64,000 nucleotides of DNA. Source: an uncultured Desulfobacteraceae bacterium. Lineage in GTDB: Bacteria; Desulfobacterota; Desulfobacteria; Desulfobacterales; UBA5852. Below, one piece after another: positions 17,609-26,607 of this stretch (positions are counted from its first letter, which is position 1; each line of letters begins with the position of its first letter). The notes under the pieces are model-generated. The model ran no database searches, was not told where the DNA came from, and was given only the letters and a program-made list of their open reading frames with translations. A program made the position numbers and the translations under genes. The stretch is from the NCBI GenBank assembly GCA_913060875.1, contig CAJXSL010000008.1, positions 1 to 64,000 of the forward strand, read 5' to 3'.

Positions 17609-18454
17609 ATGGTTTTCGGCTACAGCACCAACGCCTACGTCAATTATTCGATCCAAGAATCGCTGGAACGCATCGCCGCTTTGGGTTTCAAGGGCGTGGA
17701 GATCATGTGCGACCGGCCCCATCTCTATCCACCTGATTTCGACGCTGCGGCCCTGGCGGATCTCAAAGCCGTCCTGGATGCCCACCGGTTGCAGATCACC
17801 AATCTCAACAGCTTTACCCTGTTTGCGGTGGGGGATACCTATCTGCCATCCTGGATCGAACCGGAAGCCGAGCGCCGGGCCATCCGCGTGCGGCACACCC
17901 TGGAGTGCCTGGAAGTTGCCCGGGCGCTGGGGGCTCGCAACATTTCCATTCCGCCGGGGGGACCACTGGAAAAGGGGATGACACGCCAGGAGGCCTTTCG
18001 GCACTTTTTCGACGGTCTGGAGCAGGTCCTGCCCACTGCCGAGGAACTTTCCATCAAGGTGCTGGTGGAGCCCGAACCGGATCTCCTCATGGAGAAAACA
18101 TCCGAATTCAAACCATTCATCCAGGAGATGCAGTCGCCCATGATCGGTCTCAACTTCGATATCGGGCACTTTTATTGTGCCGGTGAAGACCCGGCCGAGG
18201 CCATGGAAGAACTTTTCGAATGGATCGGGCATATGCATGTGGAAGATATCGCCGCCTCGCGCCGGCATAACCATCTCATTGCCGGATTGGGCGCTATCGA
18301 TTTCGAAAAGGTGTTTCAGACCATGGGACGGCTGGGCTACGACGGCGACATCAGTCTGGAACTCTACCCCTATGTCGACACTCCGGACGAGGCCGGCAAG
18401 GCCAGCCGGGACCATTTGAAGCCCATTTTCGAGCGGGCGGGCTACGCCGTGTAG
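17609..18454 (+). CDS. Sugar phosphate isomerase/epimerase family TIM-barrel protein
   Basis: 281 residues of the xylose-isomerase-like AP-endonuclease-2 fold. Characteristic segments are FGYSTNAY at the start, GFKGVEIM, VLVEPEP (metal-ligand Glu), NFDIGHFY (Asp/His), HMHVEDIA and DGDISLELYPY. These give the usual divalent-metal site. Substrate unknown; the neighbour suggests inositol or another cyclitol. RBS AAGGAG is well placed before ATG 17609. Confidence 0.8.
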   Translation: MVFGYSTNAYVNYSIQESLERIAALGFKGVEIMCDRPHLYPPDFDAAALADLKAVLDAHRLQITNLNSFTLFAVGDTYLPSWIEPEAERRAIRVRHTLECLEVARALGARNISIPPGGPLEKGMTRQEAFRHFFDGLEQVLPTAEELSIKVLVEPEPDLLMEKTSEFKPFIQEMQSPMIGLNFDIGHFYCAGEDPAEAMEELFEWIGHMHVEDIAASRRHNHLIAGLGAIDFEKVFQTMGRLGYDGDISLELYPYVDTPDEAGKASRDHLKPIFERAGYAV

Positions 18455-18955
18455 CGGTGCCCATCCGCATGGCGCCATACAAAAACCCCGCAAGCCATTT
18501 CCAGTCCCGCTATTCCAACGGTACGCCGGCGGTATTTTGGGGAGGCTGGCCGGGTATAAATTTTTTTAAGGGTCAGCTCTAAAAAAAATTAACTCCTTTA
18601 ATCTTTTTAAGACCTTAACACCCTATCCGGATTGACCGGCCGGTCGATCCGCAAGTTTCTGGCCCGTTTTTTTTCTTGCCTGCCGGATTCATTGCCCGGT
18701 GCCGCCTGTGCGGCGCCCGTGTCAATATTTTGACCTCCTGTCTTCATTGGAACGCTTTATGTTGTGGGCATCGTCCCATTGGTAGCTGCCCCTAAATTTC
18801 ATGACAACCTGTTGAAATCACGCCATTAATAAAAAACTAACGGTCTGATCGGCCATTTCGGCATGCGTGTTGCATTAAAAAATGAGCGTCGTTCATTGAT
18901 TCATTTTTTATTTTTTTGGGCTTAAGATTTAAACTATCCCCAAACGAGGTGAGCC
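18455..18955. other. 501-base intergenic region, AT-rich in part
   Basis: No coding frame is supported. It holds AT-rich stretches around 18560-18620 and 18900-18925 and, near the next gene, a palindromic AATGAGCGTCGTTCATT that is listed separately. Confidence 0.4.
18881..18897. promoter_or_regulatory. Candidate operator palindrome
   Basis: AATGAGCG-T-CGTTCATT is an 8-1-8 inverted repeat with one mismatched pair, 58 bases before the small Cys-rich gene. Its shape resembles operators of TetR-type regulators. No regulator gene is adjacent. Confidence 0.35.
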
Positions 18956-19153
18956 ATGATTTCGTCTCCATGCCGCAATTGTGAAAAGAGACACCTGTCC
19001 AAGGATGAATGTCTTGAAACCTGCGAGAAACTCGCGCAAATCCGGAACATGCAATTCAGCCGACGGGAAGTCAACTTCTGCCACGCCATCGATTATGCGG
19101 ACGACAACCGGTTTCTCATTGGATACGTGGACACCAAACGCGTAGCCGCCTAG
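18956..19153 (+). CDS. Small Cys-rich protein, putative zinc binding
   Basis: 65 residues with five cysteines (C6, C9, C19, C23, C42). The opening CRNCEKRHL...C...C is a recurrent arrangement in small bacterial and phage proteins and may bind zinc or a cluster. RBS GAGGTG lies five bases before the ATG. A strong terminator lies about 180 bases downstream. Function unknown. Confidence 0.65.
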   Translation: MISSPCRNCEKRHLSKDECLETCEKLAQIRNMQFSRREVNFCHAIDYADDNRFLIGYVDTKRVAA

Positions 19154-19327
19154 TTCAGGAATTACGCCGGACACCCTGGCGAACATTTACGGAAAGACGC
19201 GTGTCACAGCCATTGTTGGGCCTCCTTAGAGCACGGGGCCGGCTCAAACGGCGGCATACTGAAAAGGCCATCGGTATTCCGTTGGACATCAGGCCCCGGG
19301 ATGTATTGTCAGACCTCCCTCCCTCCG

Positions 19328-19358
19328 AAAAGGTCTGCCGGAAACGGCAGGCCTTTTT
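19328..19358 (+). terminator. Intrinsic terminator
   Basis: AAAAGGTCTGCCG (19328-19340), a GAAA loop and CGGCAGGCCTTTT form a 13-bp stem with one wobble pair, followed by further T. It most likely ends the transcript of the small Cys-rich gene. The rest of the 19154-19511 gap shows no gene. Confidence 0.8.
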
Positions 19359-19511
19359 GGGTTCCATCGCCCCTGAAACGGGCGGGTGGACCCGGACCTG
19401 TTTTCTGATATACCCCTGAAGATCATTTTACATCCCTACCCATTCGTCCTAAAATCCTGTAAAGGCATATCAGTGGCAAGCATCCAAAACGAATGTGACA
19501 AGCGATCCCCC

Positions 19512-20018
19512 ATGGTGACAATACGACAAGCCAAACCATCCGATCTCCCGGATATCGTGGCGATCCATATTCAAAGTTGGCAGGACGCCTATGCGAATGT
19601 CTTACCGGCGGAATTTCTGACCGATTCCATTGCCCGTGTATTGGAAAAACATTGGGAAAAAATCGAAATTCAACCAAACGACATTTTGCTGGTAGCGGAG
19701 GAAGGATCCATCGTGGGGTTTGCCGCTGTTTGGTGCCGACCCCATCCCTTTATTGATAACCTGCATGTAAAGCCGTCGCAGAGGTCCAGGAAAATCGGTT
19801 CCGCCCTGATGAACGCGGTGGCCCGGGAGCTCATCCATAAAGGGCAGCAAAGCGCTTATCTTTGGCTGTTTGAAAGGAATACAAGCGCCATGCGGTTTTA
19901 CGGACGACTGGGTGGCATTCCGAAAGAACATGCCATTAAAAACGTGTTCGGACACGATGTTCCGAGTCGCAAAATCGAATGGGACGGTCGGTCTCTGGCG
20001 AACCTTGCATCCGCATGA
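19512..20018 (+). CDS. GNAT family N-acetyltransferase
   Basis: 168 residues. The acetyl-CoA binding motif is seen as LHVKPSQRSRKIGSALM, preceded by the beta strands IRQAKPSDLPDIVAIH and followed by LWLFERNTSAMRFYGRLGG, the typical end of the fold. Substrate unknown. ATG 19512 is chosen because homology begins there; the open frame extends upstream to 19386 without family sequence. No strong ribosome site is visible. Confidence 0.8.
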   Translation: MVTIRQAKPSDLPDIVAIHIQSWQDAYANVLPAEFLTDSIARVLEKHWEKIEIQPNDILLVAEEGSIVGFAAVWCRPHPFIDNLHVKPSQRSRKIGSALMNAVARELIHKGQQSAYLWLFERNTSAMRFYGRLGGIPKEHAIKNVFGHDVPSRKIEWDGRSLANLASA

Positions 20019-20065
20019 TCGCCTGATCAATCCTCAGTGGGCATGACATGAATAGGGAGGATGTC

Positions 20066-21430
20066 ATGAAGACGGTCAAACAGGTCGAAGACGTGGTCAA
20101 TGGGACCCTGATCAAATCCGGAAGCCGGATCTATGCGTCCGGCAACGCGGCAACACCGCAGGTCCTGTTGCGGCAACTGGCGCGGGACCCGGCGATCCAG
20201 GGCGTCGAGCTGATCGGCGTCCTGTTTCTGGGAGAACTGGAAGACCTGTTTGCCGAAGCCAGTTGTGGACGGATCACCCATCGCGTCATCTTCAACAGCC
20301 ATCATACCCGGGAGGCGGTGAACAAGGGCTGGGCCAAATACCAGTTGATGCATCTGGGGGATATCCCCAGACAGGTACGGCATTGCCTGCACCCCAATGT
20401 GGCCATGATTTCCGTTGCCGGACCGGATACCGGCGGCAACTACAGCCTGGGGACGACCTCCGAGGGCGTCATGGCCGCCATCGCGGCGGTCAAAGCCCAG
20501 GGCGGGATCATCATTGCCGAGCGCAACGCCCAGATGCCCTTTGTGTTGGGGGATACGGTGCCGGCGGCCTTGATCGACTATCGCTTGGATACGGATTATC
20601 CGCTGCCCGCAAGTCCGGTACAGCCTGCCGACGATAACGCCCGGCGTATCGGCCGCATCATCGCCGAGCGGTTTGTCGAAGATCGCAGCACCATCCAGTT
20701 CGGCATCGGCCAGGTGCCCGAAGCGGTTACGGAAGCCATTCTCGACAAAGGGGTCCGCGACCTGGGGATTCACACCGAGCTTTTCGCCGATGCCATGGTG
20801 CGCCTGGTGGATGCGGGGGTCGTGACCAATCGTTTCACGGCCACGCGCAACAATTTCAGCATTGCGTCCATTTTCCTGGCCAACGACGCTTCCGGTTACG
20901 AATGGCTCCATTACAACTCTTCGGTGCAGAGCCGTCCCGCCGACTATACGAACAACATCCTCAATATTGCCGCGCAGCCCCGGATGGTTGCCATCAATGC
21001 CGCTATCGGGGTTGATCTCCATGGCAACATCTGGGCCGATTCCATGCGGGCGCGCTGGATCTACAGCGGGGTGGGCGGCCAGTGCGATTTCATCCGGGGG
21101 GCCAATCTTTCGGCCGGCGGCGTGCCGATCATTGCGCTCAAATCCCTGACTTCCAAGGGCGTTTCCAAGGTCGTGGATATGTGCCCCAAGGGCATTACCA
21201 CCACGGCCATCGCAGCCGATCCGGTGGTCATCGTCACCGAAAACGGCGCATTGGATCCCCGTGGCCTCAGCATTTCCGAACGGGCAGTGGGTATTGCCCA
21301 TCTGGCCTCGCCGGAGGTCAAAGAACAGCTGCTGCGGGAGATATACGACAGCCCGGAGTTCCACCGCCCGGGTGCTGCGCTCGCCGGCGGCGTTGCCAAG
21401 GGGTTTATCCCCTATGAGGCGATCAGGTAG
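20066..21430 (+). CDS. Acetyl-CoA hydrolase / 4-hydroxybutyrate CoA-transferase family protein
   Basis: About 454 residues; moves CoA between acids or hydrolyses acyl-CoA in the cytoplasm. The N-terminal domain has SGSRIYASGNAATPQ and VAGPDTGGNYSLGTT. The C-terminal domain has FGIGQVPEAV and the catalytic glutamate in DLGIHTELF, then VGGQCDFIRGANLS and the family closing HPG-like FHRPGAA. ATG 20066 is preferred since GGGAGG lies five bases upstream; an in-frame ATG at 20048 precedes that site. It stands alone, with no partner pathway gene adjacent. Confidence 0.88.
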   Translation: MKTVKQVEDVVNGTLIKSGSRIYASGNAATPQVLLRQLARDPAIQGVELIGVLFLGELEDLFAEASCGRITHRVIFNSHHTREAVNKGWAKYQLMHLGDIPRQVRHCLHPNVAMISVAGPDTGGNYSLGTTSEGVMAAIAAVKAQGGIIIAERNAQMPFVLGDTVPAALIDYRLDTDYPLPASPVQPADDNARRIGRIIAERFVEDRSTIQFGIGQVPEAVTEAILDKGVRDLGIHTELFADAMVRLVDAGVVTNRFTATRNNFSIASIFLANDASGYEWLHYNSSVQSRPADYTNNILNIAAQPRMVAINAAIGVDLHGNIWADSMRARWIYSGVGGQCDFIRGANLSAGGVPIIALKSLTSKGVSKVVDMCPKGITTTAIAADPVVIVTENGALDPRGLSISERAVGIAHLASPEVKEQLLREIYDSPEFHRPGAALAGGVAKGFIPYEAIR

Positions 21431-21489
21431 GGTGAGACCTTCATGCGATCCCCAGCCCTTTTGTTTTCCACGGAATTCCTGCGACGGAG

Positions 21490-22062
21490 CTACCTGGATT
21501 TCTGATAGGTCCCCATCAATTCAGCCGTTGCGAGAATGTGATCCCGCATGGCCGCCTCAACCTGGGGTTTGGTCGGCGTGCCCAACCCGGTCAGTGTCGT
21601 ATCGAGGGCATACAGTTTGAAAAAATACCGGTGCCGGCCGATCGGCGGGCAGGGGCCGCCATAGCCGGTGCGCTTCCAGTCGTTCAGGCCCTCTTTTGTC
21701 CCGGGTGGAAGATCTGCGGAAGCAATACTTTCCGCCAAACCGCTTGTGGCCGGTGGGATGTTGTAGAGAACCCAGTGGACCCACGTCATTTTGGGGGCCT
21801 GGGGGTCGGGGGCATCCGGGTCGTCCACGATGAGGACCAGGCTGCGGGTATCCCCAGGTGTCCCCTCCCATGTCAGGGCCGGGGAGATGTCTTCGCCCTG
21901 GCATGTGTGGACATTGGGGATGGCCCCCGCATGTTCAAAGGCGGTCGATGAGATGATCAGTGTCATTTGATCCTCCGCATGTGAATGGTTGCCGGTAAGG
22001 CTGATTGCCAGACCGAACGCCAATAGAAATGCAACCTGCCGACAGGTGGCCCTGGAATGCAT
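21490..22062 (-). CDS. YbhB/YbcL-type PEBP family protein with signal peptide
   Basis: 190 residues of the phosphatidylethanolamine-binding/Raf-kinase-inhibitor-like family. The fold is marked by VHTCQGEDISPALTWEGTP, LVLIVDDPDAPDP, WVHWVLYNIPP, GPCPPIGRHRYFFKLYALD. An N-terminal hydrophobic segment ending near residue 29 looks like a signal peptide, so export is likely; a shorter cytoplasmic start at the MTLIISSTAF methionine is possible. Ligand unknown. Confidence 0.85.
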   Translation of the reverse strand: MHSRATCRQVAFLLAFGLAISLTGNHSHAEDQMTLIISSTAFEHAGAIPNVHTCQGEDISPALTWEGTPGDTRSLVLIVDDPDAPDPQAPKMTWVHWVLYNIPPATSGLAESIASADLPPGTKEGLNDWKRTGYGGPCPPIGRHRYFFKLYALDTTLTGLGTPTKPQVEAAMRDHILATAELMGTYQKSR

Positions 22063-22525
22063 GCATCCGTCACGATTGGCTTCATGCGATTTTCTTTCCT
22101 TGAGCTTCTTATGGATGGAAATGACTTCATGCTCTTGCCGGGCAGTTACGCGACCCGTTCGAACGCAAAAAACGGGAACCGGGGTGGGTCAACAGGTGAC
22201 GGGTGTGTCAGAAGCGAATGAACTAGCTCAGAATTATGAAGAACGGTTATGTTTGTCAAGATGATAAATCAGGCCTTGCCGGGGGTGAGACACATCCTCT
22301 TATCCTATCCTCCTATCAATTGAGGAAACAGCAAGTGTCGATTTTGTACACTTGGCAGTTCCAGGCAAGTTGACTGAACAATTATGCATCAGTCACATGG
22401 TGTATCCGACACGCTTGTAACTGGAAGTGGCACAAGACCATGTTGATTTTTATTATTTTCTTGTCACACTTTTTAAATAGATGAGTCTAAATAGAAAAAC
22501 ACATTTTAACTGAAGGATTGATTAG
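22063..22525. other. Intergenic region with a drop in GC
   Basis: No gene supported. Base composition shifts to AT-rich from about 22220, marking the left border of an island that runs to about 24500. No insertion-sequence end was recognised. Confidence 0.45.
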
Positions 22526-23362
22526 ATGGGTTCAAATTTAGAACAATTCGTCAGGCGGGCAAAAAATGGGAATCTGCAGGCACTCGAAGAGGTCGCCTGT
22601 GGTATCCAAGAGAAAATTTATGGTTTGGCATTGCGAATGCTGGGTCACCAAGAAGATGCAGAAGATGAGACACAGGAGATTCTAATCAAGGTGATAACAC
22701 ATTTAAGTGACTTTCGTGAAGAAAGTGCTTTCAGTTCCTGGGTATACAGAATCGCCTGTAATCATCTTCTGACTGTACGGAAAAAACGATACGAACGCAT
22801 GGATTTAACATTCGATCTAATGGAAGAATCGGTTTCTGCCGGGCTTGAAAATATGGAACCTCTGACTGTTTCAGGACCGGAGCGGGATGTCTTGTTGGAA
22901 GAAACCAGGGTCGGTTGTATGCAGGGAGCTCTTGTCTGTCTGAAGAGGGAAGTGCGAATAGCCTTTATTCTTGGTGAACAATATGGGGTAACCAGTAAAG
23001 AAGGTGCTTTTATATTGGATATCACGCCTGAACTGTTCCGCAAACGCCTTTCCCGCGGCAGGAAGAGTTTACAGAATTTCATGCAAAAAAACTGTGGCCT
23101 TGTCAATAAGGACAATGCCTGCAGGTGTCACAGGCAAGCCGGAGGACGCTTGAAAAATGGCCTGATCGATATGACTTTTGTTAACAAGGAAAATGCTTCA
23201 AAAGGCAGATCTGAAGCTGTGGCCCATTTAGGGGAATTGGCTGAAATCGACCGTACTGTCGCAATGTATCGCCATTATCCAGAATATCATACTCCGGAGT
23301 CGTTTGCTCATATTATGAAAGATTTAATAAATTCAGGGAAATACAAATTCTTTAATCAATAA
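22526..23362 (+). CDS. ECF-type sigma-70 family sigma factor with C-terminal Cys extension
   Basis: 278 residues. Region 2 spans about 25-85 (RMLGHQEDAEDETQEILIKV, FSSWVYRIACNHLL) and region 4 about 130-185 (helix-turn-helix before FRKRLSRGRKSL). After region 4 comes CGLVNKDNACRC (C190, C199, C201), then about 75 further residues. This extension could bind metal or sense redox and might replace a separate anti-sigma factor; none is adjacent. Codon and base use is AT-richer than the flanks, suggesting transfer. Two short genes follow in the same direction. Confidence 0.85.
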   Translation: MGSNLEQFVRRAKNGNLQALEEVACGIQEKIYGLALRMLGHQEDAEDETQEILIKVITHLSDFREESAFSSWVYRIACNHLLTVRKKRYERMDLTFDLMEESVSAGLENMEPLTVSGPERDVLLEETRVGCMQGALVCLKREVRIAFILGEQYGVTSKEGAFILDITPELFRKRLSRGRKSLQNFMQKNCGLVNKDNACRCHRQAGGRLKNGLIDMTFVNKENASKGRSEAVAHLGELAEIDRTVAMYRHYPEYHTPESFAHIMKDLINSGKYKFFNQ

Positions 23363-23397
23363 AATCTTTCTTAAAAACTTAATCATAAGGAGAAAAA

Positions 23398-23643
23398 ATG
23401 AAACAGCATAATTGTGAAAACTGTGGTTTAAGATCACGTTACGACCAGAACCCAAGATCCATTATAGGTCGTTTGTGGAGGTGGCACATCAACTGGTGTC
23501 CCGGATGGAAAAAGTACATCACCTCATTGCCGGATGAAGATCGAAACAGGATTTCACGAACATACAATATGAAAAAATATCAAAAGGGGGATGGGACCAT
23601 CGGTTTCGAATTGCAGGAGCAGACTTCGAACCAACTTAAGTAA
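23398..23643 (+). CDS. Small Cys/Trp-rich protein
   Basis: 81 residues. Cysteines at C6, C9 and C34 lie in CENCGLR and INWCPGW, with RLWRWHINW between. I do not know a named family. RBS AAGGAG precedes the ATG, 35 bases after the sigma factor. Its place between the sigma factor and a flavoprotein suggests a redox or metal-binding partner. Confidence 0.65.
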   Translation: MKQHNCENCGLRSRYDQNPRSIIGRLWRWHINWCPGWKKYITSLPDEDRNRISRTYNMKKYQKGDGTIGFELQEQTSNQLK

Positions 23644-23688
23644 TATAATAAAAAATTCGCAGAACCAAAACCAGAGGAGAATTAAGCA

Positions 23689-24390
23689 ATGAAAGTATTG
23701 GGCATTTCTGGAAGCCCTAGAAAAGAAGGCACATCAGGGACTTACAAGCTTGTGAAAACAGTTGTGGAGAACACCGGGTGTGAGGTTGAGATTGTCTCTT
23801 TAAGAGGGAAACAGATTTCAGGCTGCATTGCCTGCCTTGGATGTGTCAAGGATAATATTTGCAAGGTAAAGGACGATTTAGAGCCCCTGCGGGAAAAAAT
23901 AGTGGAGGCGGACGCCTTTGTGATAGGCGGGCCCAATTATTTCAACAACCTGAACGCCCTGACACACGCTTTATTTGAGCGTTGGTTCCAGTTCAGGCAT
24001 CAGGCAGGTAGTACCCTGTGGGGAAAACTTGCCGTGGCCGTTGGTGTGGGCGGGACCCAGGGGAACGCCCCTGCAGACGAGATTGAAAAAATGTGCATGT
24101 ATAATTTAATTGAAACCGTGGCCAAGGTCCAGGGCCAGGGAGCTGCTTCCTGTTATAGCTGCGGGTTCGGGGAAACCTGCGAAGTGGGGATACCTGTCAA
24201 TCTCCACGGCCCAGGGGTTAAATTAACAGACGATATCATTCCGGATGTTGAAAAACAGACAGATGTTATGGCGGCAGCAGCAGATGCGGGAAAGCTGCTT
24301 GGACGTCGCCTTGGTGACGGACATGACAGAACAAAAGTTGCCAGTACAGTCAAGGAAAAAGTCATGGCTATGTTCGGAGAGGCTGTATAA
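23689..24390 (+). CDS. Iron-sulfur flavoprotein (flavodoxin-fold NADPH-dependent FMN reductase family)
   Basis: 233 residues. The FMN phosphate loop is GISGSPRKEGTS at 5-16. The compact cluster motif C46-X2-C49-X2-C52-X5-C58 is the hallmark of Isf-type iron-sulfur flavoproteins, which reduce oxygen species or quinone-like acceptors with ferredoxin electrons. Further cysteines lie in CYSCGFGETC near 145-155. RBS GAGGAG is clear. It is the last gene of the sigma-factor island and is followed by a stem-loop. Confidence 0.82.
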   Translation: MKVLGISGSPRKEGTSGTYKLVKTVVENTGCEVEIVSLRGKQISGCIACLGCVKDNICKVKDDLEPLREKIVEADAFVIGGPNYFNNLNALTHALFERWFQFRHQAGSTLWGKLAVAVGVGGTQGNAPADEIEKMCMYNLIETVAKVQGQGAASCYSCGFGETCEVGIPVNLHGPGVKLTDDIIPDVEKQTDVMAAAADAGKLLGRRLGDGHDRTKVASTVKEKVMAMFGEAV

Positions 24391-24468
24391 TTGTATAATA
24401 CATTTGCTCCGGCTGTTACCGGCAGGGCCGGGTACTCTTAGGGGCAAAAATAACAATCGGTCTATAAT

Positions 24469-24502
24469 TAAACGCCCACGGCTCCTGGTTCGTGGGCGTT
24501 TA
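24469..24502. terminator. Perfect 12-bp stem-loop closing the island
   Basis: TAAACGCCCACG (24469-24480), a ten-base loop and the exact complement at 24491-24502. The right arm ends in TTTA and more pyrimidines follow, so it fits an intrinsic terminator for the iron-sulfur flavoprotein gene. Confidence 0.7.
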
Positions 24503-24682
24503 CTTCTTCTGCCAGTAGTTGCTTTTAGGCCAGTCCAAAATCAGAAGGCAAACTGGACTGCGGACTATTGCCAATAGTTCTGAGTGGGGGTAAGAATATC
24601 GACACATCAAATTAGCCGCCATATGCTTCAGTGTTGGCCGCCGGCAATCTCAGATGGCGGTCTTGTTCCCAGTTTGCCGCCG

Positions 24683-26116
24683 TCATCCATGCAGGGGGCG
24701 GCCTATGGCCTTCAGGGCGGTTTCGCCGATGATTTCGGCCAGGGTGGGGTGGGCGTGGATCGTGCCCGCCATGTCTTCCACCGTCAGGCCCTTGTTGACG
24801 GCCAGGGTGCCCTCGGCAATCAGCTCGGTGGCATGGGGGCCGATGACGTGCACCCCCAGCACCTGCCCCGTGCGTGATTCGGAGACGATTTTGGCCTGGC
24901 CGGCGATGTCACCGATGACCTGGGCCTTGCCCAGGGTGCGAAACAGGACTTCATCCGAGCGCACGGCATATCCGGCCTCCCGGGCCTGGGTTTCCGTCAG
25001 GCCCACGGTCGCGACTTCCGGAGACGTGAATATGGCACCGGGAACAGCCTGGTAATCCATCCGGCGGTCGCCCCCCAGGGCGTTGTCCGCCGCCACCAAT
25101 CCTTCGGCGGAAGCCGCGTGGGCCAGCATGACCCGGTCCGGGCCGAGAACATCACCCACGGCAAAGATGGCGGCATCGGCCGTCTGCATGCGGTCGTCGG
25201 ATTTGACCCAGCCCCGTTCGTCCAGTTCCACCCGCGTCTGTTCCAGCCCGATGCCGTCGGTATTGGGCCTGCGGCCCACGGCCACCAAAACGGTGTCCAC
25301 CGTGATGTCGACGGGCGCTTTCTCCTTGGCCGACGGATTGGCCTTGAAGGGCGAGGGGCCGATGACGACCCGCAGCCCCTCGGGATGTTCATGGATGGAC
25401 TGGACCGTGCGGTGGACCAGGCACCGCACCCGGCGTTTTTTCATCTCGCGCTGGAGGACCTTGCTGCAGGCCCCATCCACGGACGGCAGGGGCAGCAGAC
25501 GATCCAGGGCTTCCACCACGGTGACCTGGGTGCCCAGCGCGCCGAAGATATGGGCGAACTCGCAACCGATGACGCCGCCGCCCACAATCAGGAGAGAGGG
25601 CGGCACCCGCTCCAGGCACAAAGCGTCGTTGCTGGAGAGAATCCGCCGGCCGTCCACCTCCAGGCCGGGGAGGTCCACCGGTCGCGACCCGGTAGCCAGG
25701 ATCAGGCGGTCCCATGCCACTGCGGTGGCCGGGCCGTCCGGCGGGGTGACTTCGGTGACGCCGGTTTTCAAAATTTTGGCGGTGCCGTTGTGGTAGCGTA
25801 TGCGGTGATGGTCAAAGAGGTTGCGCAGCCCCTTGATCTGATCCTGAATGACTTTTTCCTTGCGCGCCATCAGCCGGCCCATGTCCACGGCCATGTCGCC
25901 CGGCAGGGTGATCCCGAAATCGGCCGCCCGGTGGCAACGCTCCCAAAGTTCAGCCGTGGAAATCAGAACCTTGGAGGGGATGCACCCCCAGTTGAGGCAG
26001 GTGCCGCCGGGGTTTTCCTTCTCGACCAAGGTGACTTCCGCTCCTTGCTGGGCCGCGCGAACCGCGGCCACATAACCGCCCGGTCCGGCGCCCATGACAC
26101 AAATGCGAGGGGCCAT
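24683..26116 (-). CDS. lpdA: Dihydrolipoyl dehydrogenase, glycine cleavage L protein
   Basis: 477 residues. FAD motif GAGPGGYVAA, redox disulfide CLNWGCIPSK, NAD motif GGGVIGCEFA and C-terminal IHAHPTLAE are intact. It reoxidises the lipoyl arm of GcvH. It is divergent from gcvT with a 491-base shared control region, which supports the L-protein role; it is clearly distinct in sequence from the copy at 318-1739. RBS AAGGAG precedes the ATG on the minus strand. Confidence 0.93.
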   Translation of the reverse strand: MAPRICVMGAGPGGYVAAVRAAQQGAEVTLVEKENPGGTCLNWGCIPSKVLISTAELWERCHRAADFGITLPGDMAVDMGRLMARKEKVIQDQIKGLRNLFDHHRIRYHNGTAKILKTGVTEVTPPDGPATAVAWDRLILATGSRPVDLPGLEVDGRRILSSNDALCLERVPPSLLIVGGGVIGCEFAHIFGALGTQVTVVEALDRLLPLPSVDGACSKVLQREMKKRRVRCLVHRTVQSIHEHPEGLRVVIGPSPFKANPSAKEKAPVDITVDTVLVAVGRRPNTDGIGLEQTRVELDERGWVKSDDRMQTADAAIFAVGDVLGPDRVMLAHAASAEGLVAADNALGGDRRMDYQAVPGAIFTSPEVATVGLTETQAREAGYAVRSDEVLFRTLGKAQVIGDIAGQAKIVSESRTGQVLGVHVIGPHATELIAEGTLAVNKGLTVEDMAGTIHAHPTLAEIIGETALKAIGRPLHG

Positions 26117-26607
26117 TGTCCGTCTCCTTTGCTGTGGGCTATCCCGAACATTTCATAAAATTTTAACCCTATGGGCGCATGAAACATCCGGGCTAGTGGC
26201 ATAGAAAACCCCTAAAGAATGTTGACCGCGGCGTCAACGCCGCCAATAGGGGTTGGCGTGGTCAATAAAAGTTAACAAATGGTAAAAAATTGAAAATCAT
26301 CTTGATTAATTCATAAAAACTATATAACGATTTTTATGGATCAATCAATTCATTTGATGGTGTTGTCTGATTTCAAACACCGGCTGGAAGGAACGACACC
26401 GCCCTTGTTTTTCGGAACCATCGAATAGCCGTGGTGTCGTGACCTGATGTCAACCCAGACGGCGGCTGCCAGCCTGTTGCACGCGCTCACGGCCGTTCGG
26501 AATACGCGGCTCCGTACGGCTGAATGCAAACTCCCACTCATATTCGCCCCTGGCCATGTTCCGCGCTGCGCCGCCAATCAGCATTCACCCCCTCAGGAGA
26601 GGCTGTC
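26117..26607. other. Divergent control region between lpdA and gcvT
   Basis: No gene is supported; an in-frame extension of gcvT to 26524 lacks family sequence. It is AT-rich from 26265 to 26345. I looked for the tandem glycine riboswitch common before gcv genes and did not find its conserved core. A structured palindrome at 26221-26265 is listed separately. Confidence 0.5.
26221..26265. promoter_or_regulatory. Nested inverted repeats, candidate operator or RNA switch
   Basis: An outer pair TTGACC (26222-26227) / GGTCAA (26260-26265) encloses GCGGCG-TCAA-CGCCGC (26228-26243) and the competing CGCCAA-TAGGGG-TTGGCG (26241-26258). The two inner hairpins share bases, so only one can form at a time. 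It lies in the shared lpdA/gcvT region. Either the Lrp-like regulator encoded at the operon end or an RNA-level mechanism could use it. Confidence 0.4.

Noticed and set aside
22425..22450. TGGCAC near 22430 as a sigma-54 promoter for the sigma-factor island
   Set aside because: The GC element is absent at the required ten-base spacing.
26117..26607. Glycine riboswitch before the gcv operon
   Set aside because: The conserved glycine aptamer core was not found on either strand.
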